Assembly: GCA_965215445.1 (NCBI GenBank)
Contig: CBDCDT010000002.1
Location: 1,674,001-1,738,000 of the forward strand
Length of the DNA stretch: 64,000 nt
DNA from: CBDBLK01 sp965215445
GTDB taxonomy: Bacteria; Bdellovibrionota; Bacteriovoracia; Bacteriovoracales; Bacteriovoracaceae
Direction: 5' to 3'
This document shows, piece after piece, positions 51,466 to 59,487 of the stretch. Made by a program: the position numbers and the translations under genes. Within the stretch, counting starts at the first letter, position 1; each line of letters starts with the position of its first letter. Below the pieces are notes generated by a model. That model was not told the DNA's origin, did not search any database, and saw only the letters and a list, made by a program, of their open reading frames with translations.

Positions 51466-52722
51466 ATGAAATGGCCACACAAGTTTCTTGCGTTCTCGGT
51501 TTTCATTCTTCTTTATGCCTGTGGAGGTGAGGATTATCTTCTCCACGATGCAGTTCTCAGAGGTGATGTGGAACAGGTTTTGGATTTAATTTCCGACGGA
51601 GTGGATGTTAACAGGCGCGATCAAAACAAGTCTACGCCCCTACACCACGCCTCCCTTATGGGCAACACGGAAATCGTCAATATTCTGCTTGAAAACGGAG
51701 CAGAAATCGACGTCGAAGACAGGGAGGGGGCGACGCCGCTTTACTACGCCAGCGTCCAGGAGACGGATGCCATCGCCGAAATTTTGTTGTCCGCCGGTGC
51801 CAACCCCGACATTCAAACCAAGTCCAACGGTCTGACCGCCCTTCACGCAGCGGCGGGAAATGATCGCTTGGAAATTGTCTCGGCCCTGATGTATCACGGA
51901 GCGAATCCCAATCTTCAAACCAAGGAAGAGAAGTACACTCCCCTGCACATGAACGCCATCGACGGTTCCTGGGGCGTGGCCACTTTGCTTTTGTGTCACG
52001 GGGCGGACAAGGCCTTGATGACTTCCAATAGCAGAAATGCCCGCCAGTTGGCGGTCAACAATCAAAACCGCGACGTGGCCGACTTCTTGGACAACTTTGC
52101 TCCTGGAGCGCCCAACCAGCGGGTTTGTTCACTCCATGTGGCGGTGACCAGAGGCCATGTGGCGTTGATGCGGGAGATGATTAGAAACCGCGCCGACGTC
52201 AATTCCAGGGACGATGCCTTGCAAACTCCGTTGCACTATGCTGCCTTAAAAAATGATTTGGAGATGACCAGGGTTCTCTTGGAAAATATGGCCGACCCCA
52301 ACGTGACTGACGGGGATTCGATTGCGCCCCTTCACCTGGCGGCAGTTCACGATTCGTCACTGATCGCTTCGGCCCTTTTGAGTGCCGGTGCCAGGCCTAA
52401 TGTTCAGTCTAGCTCCAATTTGGAAACGCCCGTCCATTTGGCGGCCTCCAATGGCCGGATTCAGACAGTGGTGGCCTTGGCCAGAAATGGCGCCGATCTC
52501 GACCTGCAAACTCGCGCCCAAGGCCATACTCCCCTACACATAAGCAGTTCCAACGGGGACTACGAAGTCACCATGGCCTTGCTTTGCAACGGTGCTTACG
52601 CCGGTACCCGCACCAACGACAGGCGCTCACCTCGGGATTTGGCCTTGCAGGCCGGCTATAACAGAATTGCCGATACCCTGCTCGACAGCCTGAACGATCG
52701 CCTCGACTGCGCCGGATTCTAA
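51466..52722 (+). CDS. ankyrin-repeat lipoprotein
   Basis: 418 residues from an ATG with GGAGGAAAAA; an upstream frame to 51379 is not supported. The signal ends at ILLYAC (lipobox), then about ten ankyrin repeats such as SLMGNTEIVNILLENGAEIDV, NGLTALHAAAGNDRLEIVSALMYHG and NLETPVHLAASNGRIQTVVALARNG. Likely an envelope-anchored protein-binding scaffold. A strong terminator follows at 52753. Confidence 0.85.
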   Translation: MKWPHKFLAFSVFILLYACGGEDYLLHDAVLRGDVEQVLDLISDGVDVNRRDQNKSTPLHHASLMGNTEIVNILLENGAEIDVEDREGATPLYYASVQETDAIAEILLSAGANPDIQTKSNGLTALHAAAGNDRLEIVSALMYHGANPNLQTKEEKYTPLHMNAIDGSWGVATLLLCHGADKALMTSNSRNARQLAVNNQNRDVADFLDNFAPGAPNQRVCSLHVAVTRGHVALMREMIRNRADVNSRDDALQTPLHYAALKNDLEMTRVLLENMADPNVTDGDSIAPLHLAAVHDSSLIASALLSAGARPNVQSSSNLETPVHLAASNGRIQTVVALARNGADLDLQTRAQGHTPLHISSSNGDYEVTMALLCNGAYAGTRTNDRRSPRDLALQAGYNRIADTLLDSLNDRLDCAGF

Positions 52723-52752
52723 CTCTTCTCGTTTTTTCAATTAAAAACTTTC

Positions 52753-52783
52753 AAGGCCCCCTTCCTAGGGGGCCTTTTTTTTT
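52753..52783 (+). terminator. rho-independent terminator (copy 1)
   Basis: AAGGCCCCC, a short loop, GGGGGCCTT and a T run of nine. Nearly identical to the one at 53587. It ends the ankyrin gene and is part of the duplicated segment. Confidence 0.85.
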
Positions 52784-52969
52784 GTTAGAGTGCCGCACGA
52801 GCGAGTGAACAATCAGGAGCATTATCGTGAGGAATTTCTTCATTTTTATGACAGGATTGGCCTGTCTGGCGGGTATTCAAGCAAAAGCTAATCAAGTCAG
52901 GGCCGTCAATTTACCAGAAGACGGCCATTCTCTGGTGAGAATAATTTTATCAGACAGTGGGCGCTATAA
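52753..52969 (+). repeat. direct repeat R1 (terminator, leader and gene 5' end)
   Basis: About 215 bases matching 53587-53799 with scattered differences (small indels in the untranslated part). Together the two copies flank the TIMP-like gene. Confidence 0.85.
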
Positions 52970-52991
52970 GGTTATTCCTCGTCGTCAATAG
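52827..52991 (+). pseudogene. internal-deletion copy of the gene at 53656
   Basis: 54 codons from GTG. The first 48 codons match the downstream full-length gene almost exactly (signal peptide, ANQVRAVNLPEDGHS, IILSDSGRYK). The frame then jumps straight to the last residues of that gene (KVIPR plus RQ stop instead of KVIPRH). About 850 bases are missing between, and the joint lies at a shared AAG. It could encode a short secreted peptide. Confidence 0.7.
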
Positions 52992-53055
52992 TTTTTTTGC
53001 ATATTAGAGACTTGACTTATATAATGCCGACAAGGCCAACATTTTACAGGAGAGA

Positions 53056-53568
53056 ATGATGATTGCTTTTAAAACGATTCAGGGGGATGGAAAGAGTCTC
53101 CAGAGGTTTGTTTTCTTTACTTCTGTGATTCTGACGTGTGTCATTTTTGCACGGTCAGCTTATGCTTGTAGTTGTATGCCAACAAATCTAAGAGAAGATT
53201 TTTTTGGAACGGTTTACCTCCACAATCAAGCGATTCGGGAAGGTAAATATCCAAGCAGTTTAGCATTGACCATTGTGGTGGCAAAGGCAAAGGAGTACAC
53301 ACAGTACCGACAATTAAACTACGAACACGCAGAGTTTGGCCGTCAACTTCCAGAGGCAATGATTTTGACTGTATCTGAGGTTATTCAGGGCGAATTAAAT
53401 CAGAGCGAATTGCTCGTTATAGGTGATAATGGCATTTCTTGTACACCCTATGTAACCAGGTTTCCTATTGGCAAGAGTTTTATTTTTGCTTTGCTTAAAA
53501 ATGAGGATGGCACTTACATCCTTGGATCATCGTGTAGAAAATATTTTCAGGAAGTTTTTAAAAAATGA
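53056..53568 (+). CDS. secreted TIMP/NTR-like protein
   Basis: 170 residues from an ATG with GGAGAG upstream. Signal peptide about 1-36, with mature start at ACSCMPTNLREDFF, the Cys-x-Cys beginning of tissue-inhibitor-of-metalloproteinase (NTR) domains; further Cys in ISCTPYV and SSCRKYF. Such proteins can bind metalloproteases. It lies between the two copies of a duplicated segment, so it may have come with the duplication. Fold only, function unproven. Confidence 0.65.
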   Translation: MMIAFKTIQGDGKSLQRFVFFTSVILTCVIFARSAYACSCMPTNLREDFFGTVYLHNQAIREGKYPSSLALTIVVAKAKEYTQYRQLNYEHAEFGRQLPEAMILTVSEVIQGELNQSELLVIGDNGISCTPYVTRFPIGKSFIFALLKNEDGTYILGSSCRKYFQEVFKK

Positions 53569-53586
53569 CATACTTCGTGAGCTTAC

Positions 53587-53616
53587 AAGGCCCCCTTCCC
53601 AGGGGGCCTTTTTTTT
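53587..53616 (+). terminator. rho-independent terminator (copy 2)
   Basis: AAGGCCCCC, loop, GGGGGCCTT and T run after the TIMP-like gene. Sequence nearly identical to the terminator at 52753. Confidence 0.85.
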
Positions 53617-53655
53617 GTTAGAGTGCCGGACGAGCGAATAACAAGGAGCATTATC

Positions 53656-54648
53656 GTGAGGAATTTCTTCATTTTTATGACAGGATTGGCCTGTCTGGTA
53701 GGTATTCAGGCAAAAGCTAATCAAGTCAGGGCCGTCAATTTACCAGAAGACGGCCATTCTGTGGTGAGAATAATTTTATCAGACAGTGGGCGCTATAAAG
53801 AACCGCTCAATGCTGAGGTGCAAATCGACCATTCTACTTTCAGCGAGGCCCTGGTTTCTGACAACAGCAATATTTCCCGGGTTTTTGCCATTCGCTTTCT
53901 TTCTTATACCCCGATAGAAATTGTTTCCCGCCATGTGGATCTCTACGACCTCGCTATGCCGGTTATGTTTTCCGCCACCATTTCCGACAGGGATTTCGAG
54001 GGTATTATATGCGATACCCATTTGTTGGAAAGACATCTCTGGTGGGCAGAGGAGGCCATGAGACTTTCCAATTGTTATCACAGCGAATTATTTTTTAAAG
54101 CTTTTATCTTTGCAGACCTTGAGGGTGTCGCCGGGGTTGTCGAGCGAGATGAAATTGCGAATACCAGTAGAGTTTTGGAAGGGGATTCCAATATTTCGAG
54201 AGAGAGGGAGTGGGCATCTTTGGCGGTGGTCAATTCCGCTCATTTTTCCACTGTCCAGGTCATCACAAAAGATTCCCTTGAAATTGCCGAAATCAACTTA
54301 CATCACTCCCCCCTGGCATCACTTTTGGAAGAAACGCTTGGTATTAAGCAGGTGGATTCAATTTCCCTGTCCGCGCCCAAGCGTCGATGGCGTTACACAT
54401 TTTCCCAATTAAATGACCTCTCCTTGCTGCTAAACTTTTCCGCCACGGTTGAAGGTGTACCTTTTGGCAATATTCAGTGTCGGATAAAGTTTGCCGGTAC
54501 TCAGGACTGGAGTGCTTCCCTTGTTTATAGTTGTGAGCACCCTCAGCTTAGATTTGTTAAGAGTTCTGTATCGCTTGAAGATGAAAAAATTGTAGAAATA
54601 GTTTCTTCTGCTTTTGGGGAAGACTTAAAGGTTATCCCCCGTCATTGA
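53656..54648 (+). CDS. secreted hypothetical protein (full-length copy)
   Basis: 330 residues from a GTG with AAGGAG upstream; a frame from 53623 has no site. Signal peptide (about 1-20). The mature protein is mixed alpha/beta with some Cys pairs (GIICDTHLL, NIQCRIKF, VYSCEHPQL). No family is recognised. It is preceded by its own deletion copy at 52827 and convergent with the MBL hydrolase gene. Confidence 0.65.
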   Translation: MRNFFIFMTGLACLVGIQAKANQVRAVNLPEDGHSVVRIILSDSGRYKEPLNAEVQIDHSTFSEALVSDNSNISRVFAIRFLSYTPIEIVSRHVDLYDLAMPVMFSATISDRDFEGIICDTHLLERHLWWAEEAMRLSNCYHSELFFKAFIFADLEGVAGVVERDEIANTSRVLEGDSNISREREWASLAVVNSAHFSTVQVITKDSLEIAEINLHHSPLASLLEETLGIKQVDSISLSAPKRRWRYTFSQLNDLSLLLNFSATVEGVPFGNIQCRIKFAGTQDWSASLVYSCEHPQLRFVKSSVSLEDEKIVEIVSSAFGEDLKVIPRH

Positions 54649-55622
54649 TGCTTTTTGTTTAGGATTAAAGACGCCTTCTCGAAGCAATCTCCGTTTTCAA
54701 GCACCACAAAGGAACTCATTTTCCTTTTTTGGATTTCCTGTTTGGGCCTGATTCTGGGTTCTTGAGTGAGTTGAAACGTACCCCAGTGCATGCCGATGGA
54801 AAAGCGGGGGTTTAAATCCTGGTGGGCGCGGAGGGCGTCTTCGGGATTCATGTGTTCAAATTGCTTGGTTTCCCTGGGGGCGTAGGCGCCAATGGGCAAA
54901 AAGGCAAAGTCGATATTGGGAAATCGGGCGGCCACTTGTTTGAAGTGGTTCCCGTAACCCGTATCGCCGGCAAAATAAAAGGTGTGGTTTGGTGTTTTGA
55001 CCACAAAGGAACCCCACAGGGTTGAATTTTTGCCGAACAGACTGCGGCCGGAGGAGTGTCTTGCGGGGGCGAAAATAATTTCTACATTTTTGTACTCGGT
55101 GGATTCCCACCAGTCCAGTTCCTGGAAATTTTCTTGGCTCAAAATTTGCCCGGCCTTAAGGCCCAAAAAGATTTTGGGGTGGTCGCGCTGGTGGATTTTT
55201 TTGATGGAGGGAAGGTCAAAGTGGTCGTAGTGGTCGTGGCTGATCAAAACCATGTCGATGGTTGGCACTTGTTCAAATTTAAGTCCCGGCGGGGTGACCC
55301 GCCTGGGGCCGACCCAGGAGATGGGGCTGACCCGCTCGCTGAAGACCGGGTCGGTGAGGATGTTCACACCGTCCACTTGAATTAAAAAAGTGGAGTGATT
55401 GATAAAATAAATTTTAGGTTCGTAAGAGCGTGGCCCGGGGAATTTGATGTTGGGTTTCAAGGGGACGTTTTTTGGCCAGTCGGAAGACGGCGTTTTCATT
55501 TTCATATACAGGTAGGGGAGAGCATTGCGCCACGGTTTTTCCTGCTTTTTCTTCGAGGCAACAGTGGGCGAAACGAGAAAAAGGCCAATGAGAAGGTTAG
55601 CCAGAATTGCCTTCAGATTCAT
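54642..55622 (-). CDS. MBL-fold hydrolase (NAPE-PLD-like), secreted
   Basis: 326 residues from the ATG at 55622 with GGGAAA upstream. Signal peptide (about 1-22), then YFINHSTFLIQVDGVNILTDPVFSE and the metal site SHDHYDHFDL (residues 128-137). Further histidines: GAYAPRE, MNPEDALRAH, MHWGTFQLT. This is the metallo-beta-lactamase fold of NAPE-phospholipase-D-like enzymes (UlaG relatives). Second of a tandem pair; its start overlaps the end of the upstream copy. Confidence 0.85.
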   Translation of the reverse strand: MNLKAILANLLIGLFLVSPTVASKKKQEKPWRNALPYLYMKMKTPSSDWPKNVPLKPNIKFPGPRSYEPKIYFINHSTFLIQVDGVNILTDPVFSERVSPISWVGPRRVTPPGLKFEQVPTIDMVLISHDHYDHFDLPSIKKIHQRDHPKIFLGLKAGQILSQENFQELDWWESTEYKNVEIIFAPARHSSGRSLFGKNSTLWGSFVVKTPNHTFYFAGDTGYGNHFKQVAARFPNIDFAFLPIGAYAPRETKQFEHMNPEDALRAHQDLNPRFSIGMHWGTFQLTQEPRIRPKQEIQKRKMSSFVVLENGDCFEKASLILNKKHQ

Positions 55623-56670
55623 TTTTTTCCCTGGAACATACAGACACGCCTTTTTGATCGGTTTTGCTATTTTCAAGGCAATCACCGTTTTCCGGGGCCA
55701 AAAAGTTTTTGACGCCGGATTTTAAAATCCTTTGTTTGGGTTCTTCCCTGGGTTCGATGGTCAGCTTGAAAGTTCCCCAGTGCATCCCCAGCGAAAAACG
55801 GGGGTTCAGCTCGGCGTGGGCCTGCAGGGCATCTTCCGGATTCATGTGATTGTACTGCATAAAGTTTCTGGGGGCATAGGCCCCGATGGGCAAGAGGGCA
55901 AAATCAATTTGGGGATAGCGGGCGGCAATCTGTTTGAAGTGTTCGCTATAACCGGTGTCGCCGCCAAAGTAGAAAGTCGTATTTTTGGTTTTGACGATAA
56001 AAGAACCCCACAGTGTCGAGTTGCGGTCAAACAGCGTTCGGCCGGAAAAATGCTGGGCAGGGGTGAAAACAATTTCTACATCTTTGTAGCGGGTGGATTC
56101 CCACCACTTCATCTCTTGAAAGCTATGGCCTTCCAAAACCCGTCCGGCACCCAGGCCCAAAAAGATTTTGGGACGGTCGCGTTGGTGAATTTTCTTCAGT
56201 GAAGAAAGGTCTAAGTGGTCGTAGTGGTCGTGGCTGATGATAACCATGTCGATGCTTGGGACTTGTTCAAACTTCAGTCCCGGCGGGATCACCCGCTTGG
56301 GGCCGGCCCATGAGACGGGGCTGGTGCGTTCGCTAAAGACCGGGTCGGTGATAATGTTTACGCCATCGACTTGAATCAAAAATGTGGAGTGGTTGATATA
56401 GTAGATTTTGAGTTTTTCCGAGCGCGCGCCGGGCACGACAATATTGCTTTGAAGGGGAACGCTTTTTGGCCACTCGGAAGAAGTGGTTTTCATGCGCATA
56501 AAGAGATAGGAAAAGAAATTTCTCTTGGTCTTTCTTTTTTTTGCGTTGAGAAATACGCCGTCCTTAAAATAGTCAACGTCGTAGTGCCTCTGAGAAGTGC
56601 AGGAGAGAAGCGAAGCAAAAAAAACGATACACAGGCCATATAAGGTGAGGGTTTTCACATATTCCTCCAT
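55597..56670 (-). CDS. MBL-fold hydrolase (NAPE-PLD-like), lipoprotein
   Basis: 357 residues. Lipoprotein signal ending SLLSC. The core is a close copy of the downstream gene: YYINHSTFLIQVDGVNIITDPVFSERTSPVSWAGPKRVIPPG, SHDHYDHLDLSSL, GAYAPRN, MHWGTFKLT. The C-terminal tail (GVSVCSREKNESEGNSG) is extra and overlaps the next start. Tandem duplication of one ancestral gene; substrate unknown. Confidence 0.85.
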   Translation of the reverse strand: MEEYVKTLTLYGLCIVFFASLLSCTSQRHYDVDYFKDGVFLNAKKRKTKRNFFSYLFMRMKTTSSEWPKSVPLQSNIVVPGARSEKLKIYYINHSTFLIQVDGVNIITDPVFSERTSPVSWAGPKRVIPPGLKFEQVPSIDMVIISHDHYDHLDLSSLKKIHQRDRPKIFLGLGAGRVLEGHSFQEMKWWESTRYKDVEIVFTPAQHFSGRTLFDRNSTLWGSFIVKTKNTTFYFGGDTGYSEHFKQIAARYPQIDFALLPIGAYAPRNFMQYNHMNPEDALQAHAELNPRFSLGMHWGTFKLTIEPREEPKQRILKSGVKNFLAPENGDCLENSKTDQKGVSVCSREKNESEGNSG

Positions 56671-56998
56671 AAAAATCGTTTGTAAATCAATATGTTGCCC
56701 AGTGTTTATTTTTGGGTCAAGGGCCGGGGGTTCAAATAACTGACGCTATTTTGTAAACTATTATTAGAAAATTAAATAAACTTTGCTTTAAAATCGAGTT
56801 GACGACACAGAAATTTGGCGTTCATAATACAAAGAGACTTTACTTGTGGGGTGTTTGTCCTCATAATTGCGGAGACATCACTAGAAAAGCGGAGTAAAAC
56901 TTGGGGAAAACCTTGAAGAAAAATGACCAGACTCTATTTAACCCTCTCTCAGGAGGGCCAACCCGTCTTAAAATTTTTGGATTTAGGGAGGAAAACCA
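56671..56998 (+). other. intergenic region upstream of the Rrf2 gene
   Basis: No gene. A sigma70-like promoter for the plus strand: TTGACG at 56799-56804 and CATAAT at 56823-56828, 18 bases apart. That would give a leader of about 160 bases. No riboswitch or repeat recognised. Confidence 0.5.
56799..56828 (+). promoter_or_regulatory. sigma70-type promoter for the Rrf2 gene
   Basis: TTGACG, 18-base spacer, CATAAT. Good match to consensus, on the correct strand and within 170 bases of the start. Confidence 0.55.
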
Positions 56999-57562
56999 AT
57001 GAGACTAACATCAAAAGGACGTTACGCCGTGAGGGCCATGCTTGATCTTACGACCCATAGCAGCGGCAACCCCGTCCGACTACAAGAAATCTCGGCCCGC
57101 CAAAACATCAGTTTGCATTATCTGGAGCAGCTTTTTAGGAAGCTGCGCAATGGACAGGCCGTGAAATCTGTCCGTGGGCCTGGAGGGGGCTACGTTTTGG
57201 CCCGTTCCATGGATCAAATCACCATCAAGGACGTTCTCGATTGCGTGGGGGAAAATATTAACCCCGCCAAGGATATTCTCGGAAGCGAGGCGGAGACGGC
57301 CAGCACTCCAGAGTATTACTTGAGCCGCAATTACTTTCAAAACCTGGGCATGATTATGAAAGAGTATCTGTCCACGACATCCTTGGGAGACTTGGCGCGC
57401 AAAACCAGCGAAGTCGAGCAGGACGTTCGGGATGCTAGGCAAAACGCCCAAGGTGCCGAGAGTTCAGCGACTTCCCAGACTGCGGCGGTTTCCGGTGGAG
57501 ACATTTCCTCCGATTTGGGTTCAAATTTGCGTAGTGGCCCAGTGGAAGAAATTAATCAGTAG
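56999..57562 (+). CDS. Rrf2-family transcriptional regulator
   Basis: 187 residues. Winged helix: MRLTSKGRYAVRAMLDLTTHSSGNPVRLQEISARQNISLHYLEQLFRKLRNGQAVKSVRGPGGGYVLAR, matching Rrf2/IscR. The three Fe-S ligand cysteines of IscR are not seen: the only Cys is in VLDCVGEN. The C-terminal 60 residues are low complexity. A cysteine desulfurase follows, so it may control Fe-S or sulfur genes without binding a cluster itself. Confidence 0.85.
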   Translation: MRLTSKGRYAVRAMLDLTTHSSGNPVRLQEISARQNISLHYLEQLFRKLRNGQAVKSVRGPGGGYVLARSMDQITIKDVLDCVGENINPAKDILGSEAETASTPEYYLSRNYFQNLGMIMKEYLSTTSLGDLARKTSEVEQDVRDARQNAQGAESSATSQTAAVSGGDISSDLGSNLRSGPVEEINQ

Positions 57563-57594
57563 CTGCTGGCGTAAATATTCAAAACAAAATTTCT

Positions 57595-57626
57595 AAAAAA
57601 AGCAGGTGCCTTTGGCCTGCTTTTTT
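57595..57626 (+). terminator. rho-independent terminator after the Rrf2 gene
   Basis: AAAAAGCAGG, loop TGCCTTTGG, CCTGCTTTTTT: stem with A/T flank and a T tract, 33 bases after the stop. Confidence 0.75.
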
Positions 57627-57687
57627 GATAAGTTTGGGCCTGAACTTGTGAGGCATAAATCATTATGCCCACCAACTTTGGAGGCCC

Positions 57688-58056
57688 TTGATGCGTTTTC
57701 TAAAAAATTCTCTTTCTTTTCTGGTTTTACCAGCGTTTATTTTTACCCAAATTCACGCCTATGTCCCCGCGCACTTGGGTGGAGAGTCCGCTTCGCAAGT
57801 GCAAAGTGCTGTTTTGCTCAATGAAGATGGGACTCCCCGCTGCCGGATAGGTGATCTAAGCGAACCCTTCATCGCTGATCTCGACGCTCTCAGAGAGTGC
57901 GACCAGAGCGACGAACTCCACACCCTCGCAGCTTTGGGAGGCGAAGAGATAAGTTACGGGACAGCGGTGCCGCCAGCGGTAAAAGTCTTGTTTATCAGTG
58001 CCGGCGTTGGTGCTGTTATCGGCAAAGTCTTGGTTCCTCTTGGGCCCAGTTTTTGA
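57688..58056 (+). CDS. secreted hypothetical protein, AVLL-G-P-C-IG family, probably frameshifted
   Basis: 122 residues with a signal peptide (about 1-22). SAVLLNEDGTPRCRIGD, then a Cys in RECDQSDELHTLAAL and the membrane segment VLFISAGVGAVIGKVL. It is related to the protein at 5495. It stops at LGPSF, but reading in another frame (to TAG at 58275-58277) continues as a membrane segment (ASIVVFFVSSLVAGAVAIF) and a glycine-rich helix. A slip near the T-run at 58050 or the duplicated ggtacaaggg unit at about 58070 would join the parts. Confidence 0.5.
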   Translation: MMRFLKNSLSFLVLPAFIFTQIHAYVPAHLGGESASQVQSAVLLNEDGTPRCRIGDLSEPFIADLDALRECDQSDELHTLAALGGEEISYGTAVPPAVKVLFISAGVGAVIGKVLVPLGPSF

Positions 58057-58323
58057 ATTTAAAAATGGTACAAGGGAAGGTACAAGGGAGCGATGCCAGT
58101 ATCGTCGTTTTTTTCGTATCATCGCTAGTCGCTGGTGCGGTGGCAATATTTGCCCCAGCAGCTGTAGTAGGAAGGATGGGTCTTCACACTGCTGTGGCCA
58201 TGGGGGGAGGGCTGGCATCTCTCGCTGGTTTCGGCCCAGGTTTTGTCATTTGCGACAAACGGCCCATTGACCGCTAGGATTTTAAGAGGCGGGCCTGCTT
58301 TTTTTCGGAAGGAAAAGGGTGAA

Positions 58324-59487
58324 ATGCTTGCTTCAAAACGCGCCTACCTCGACTACAATGCCACCTCGCCCCTGTCTTCCAGTGTGCTGGCCTGGACGAA
58401 GCGGGGGGAGTTTCCCTTTGCCAATCCGTCGAGCATTCACACTTCAGGCAAGGCCGCCAAGCGCGAGATGGCCCGCGCCAGGGAGTTTTTATTTCAAACT
58501 TTTGGTCTGGATGAGGCGCACTTTGGCCTCTTTTTTCACAGTGGGGCCAGTGAGGGGGCCAACACTTTTCTTCAGGGCCGCGCCCGCTTTTTGGAGAGCA
58601 AAGGCCAAAAAATGCACCTGTTTTATTTGGCCACCGATCACAGTTGTGTTCACAACCTGAGTCCGGTTTTGCCTGCTTGGGGCCACTTCGCAGACGCCGT
58701 TTCCGTGGATAAAAATGGCAACTTTGACGACCAGAAGTTGGTTCGCCAAATCAAACGCGCCAAAGGCGAAGCGGTTTTCAACTACACCTGGGTCAACAAC
58801 GAGACGGGAGTGGTGCACGACTTGCAAAGAGTGGAAAAGATCAAGGCCGCTACTGATTGTCTGGTTCACGTCGATGCGGTTCAGGCGGTGGGCAAGATAG
58901 GCGATTGGAACAACATTTCTCCGGAACTCGATGCCTATACCTTTTCGGGGCATAAGTTTGGCGCTTTTAAGGGAGCGGGTTTTTCCTTTTTGCAAAGTGG
59001 CCGTGAGATTTGGCCTTCCGTCTACGGCGGGGGACAACAACAGGGTTTGCGCTCGGGAACTGAAAACACACTGGGAATTATGTCCCTGCCTCTGGCGCTC
59101 GGGGATATTTTGGAAAACTATAACTTTGAAGAACAAAACCGGGGCAAGCGTTTTATCGAAGACAAATTACTGGCATTGCTAAGTGGAGGCAAAGGCGAGG
59201 TCGTCGCTCTCACCCATCCTCGCAGAAACGGCAACACCATCTATTTTATCCTCTACGAAACTTCCGCCAACGTGACTTCCATGGCGTTGGACATGGCCGG
59301 ATTGGACGTTTCAAACGGCAGCGCCTGCCGTTCGGGGGCGGTGATTCCCAATCGCATTTTGACCGCCATGGGATATTCTGAAGAACACTCGAAAAATGCC
59401 TTGCGCTTGAGCTTTTCGCCCTTTTTTACCAGTGCGGAAGCGCGTGAACTTTGGCCCCGTCTCGAAAACGTCTTGAAGAGATTTTAA
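58324..59487 (+). CDS. cysteine desulfurase (NifS/IscS-like)
   Basis: 387 residues from the ATG at 58324. Class V aminotransferase fold: YLDYNATSPLSSSVL, PSSIHTSGKAAKRE, YTFSGHKFGAFKGAGF with PLP Lys near residue 211, and the active loop VSNGSACRSGAV with Cys335. It mobilises sulfur from cysteine for Fe-S or tRNA thiolation. Rrf2 upstream supports a sulfur role. No iscU/iscA adjacent. Its stop overlaps the convergent queE gene by four bases. Confidence 0.9.
   Translation: MLASKRAYLDYNATSPLSSSVLAWTKRGEFPFANPSSIHTSGKAAKREMARAREFLFQTFGLDEAHFGLFFHSGASEGANTFLQGRARFLESKGQKMHLFYLATDHSCVHNLSPVLPAWGHFADAVSVDKNGNFDDQKLVRQIKRAKGEAVFNYTWVNNETGVVHDLQRVEKIKAATDCLVHVDAVQAVGKIGDWNNISPELDAYTFSGHKFGAFKGAGFSFLQSGREIWPSVYGGGQQQGLRSGTENTLGIMSLPLALGDILENYNFEEQNRGKRFIEDKLLALLSGGKGEVVALTHPRRNGNTIYFILYETSANVTSMALDMAGLDVSNGSACRSGAVIPNRILTAMGYSEEHSKNALRLSFSPFFTSAEARELWPRLENVLKRF

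Noticed and set aside
52827..52991. Deletion copy considered as a full gene with its own function
   Set aside because: It matches only the ends of the gene at 53656 and carries an obvious internal deletion; kept as a possible short peptide, not as a proven gene.
56725..56760. tRNA-like T-arm (ggttcaaat)
   Set aside because: No acceptor stem, anticodon arm or CCA-like end can be drawn around it.
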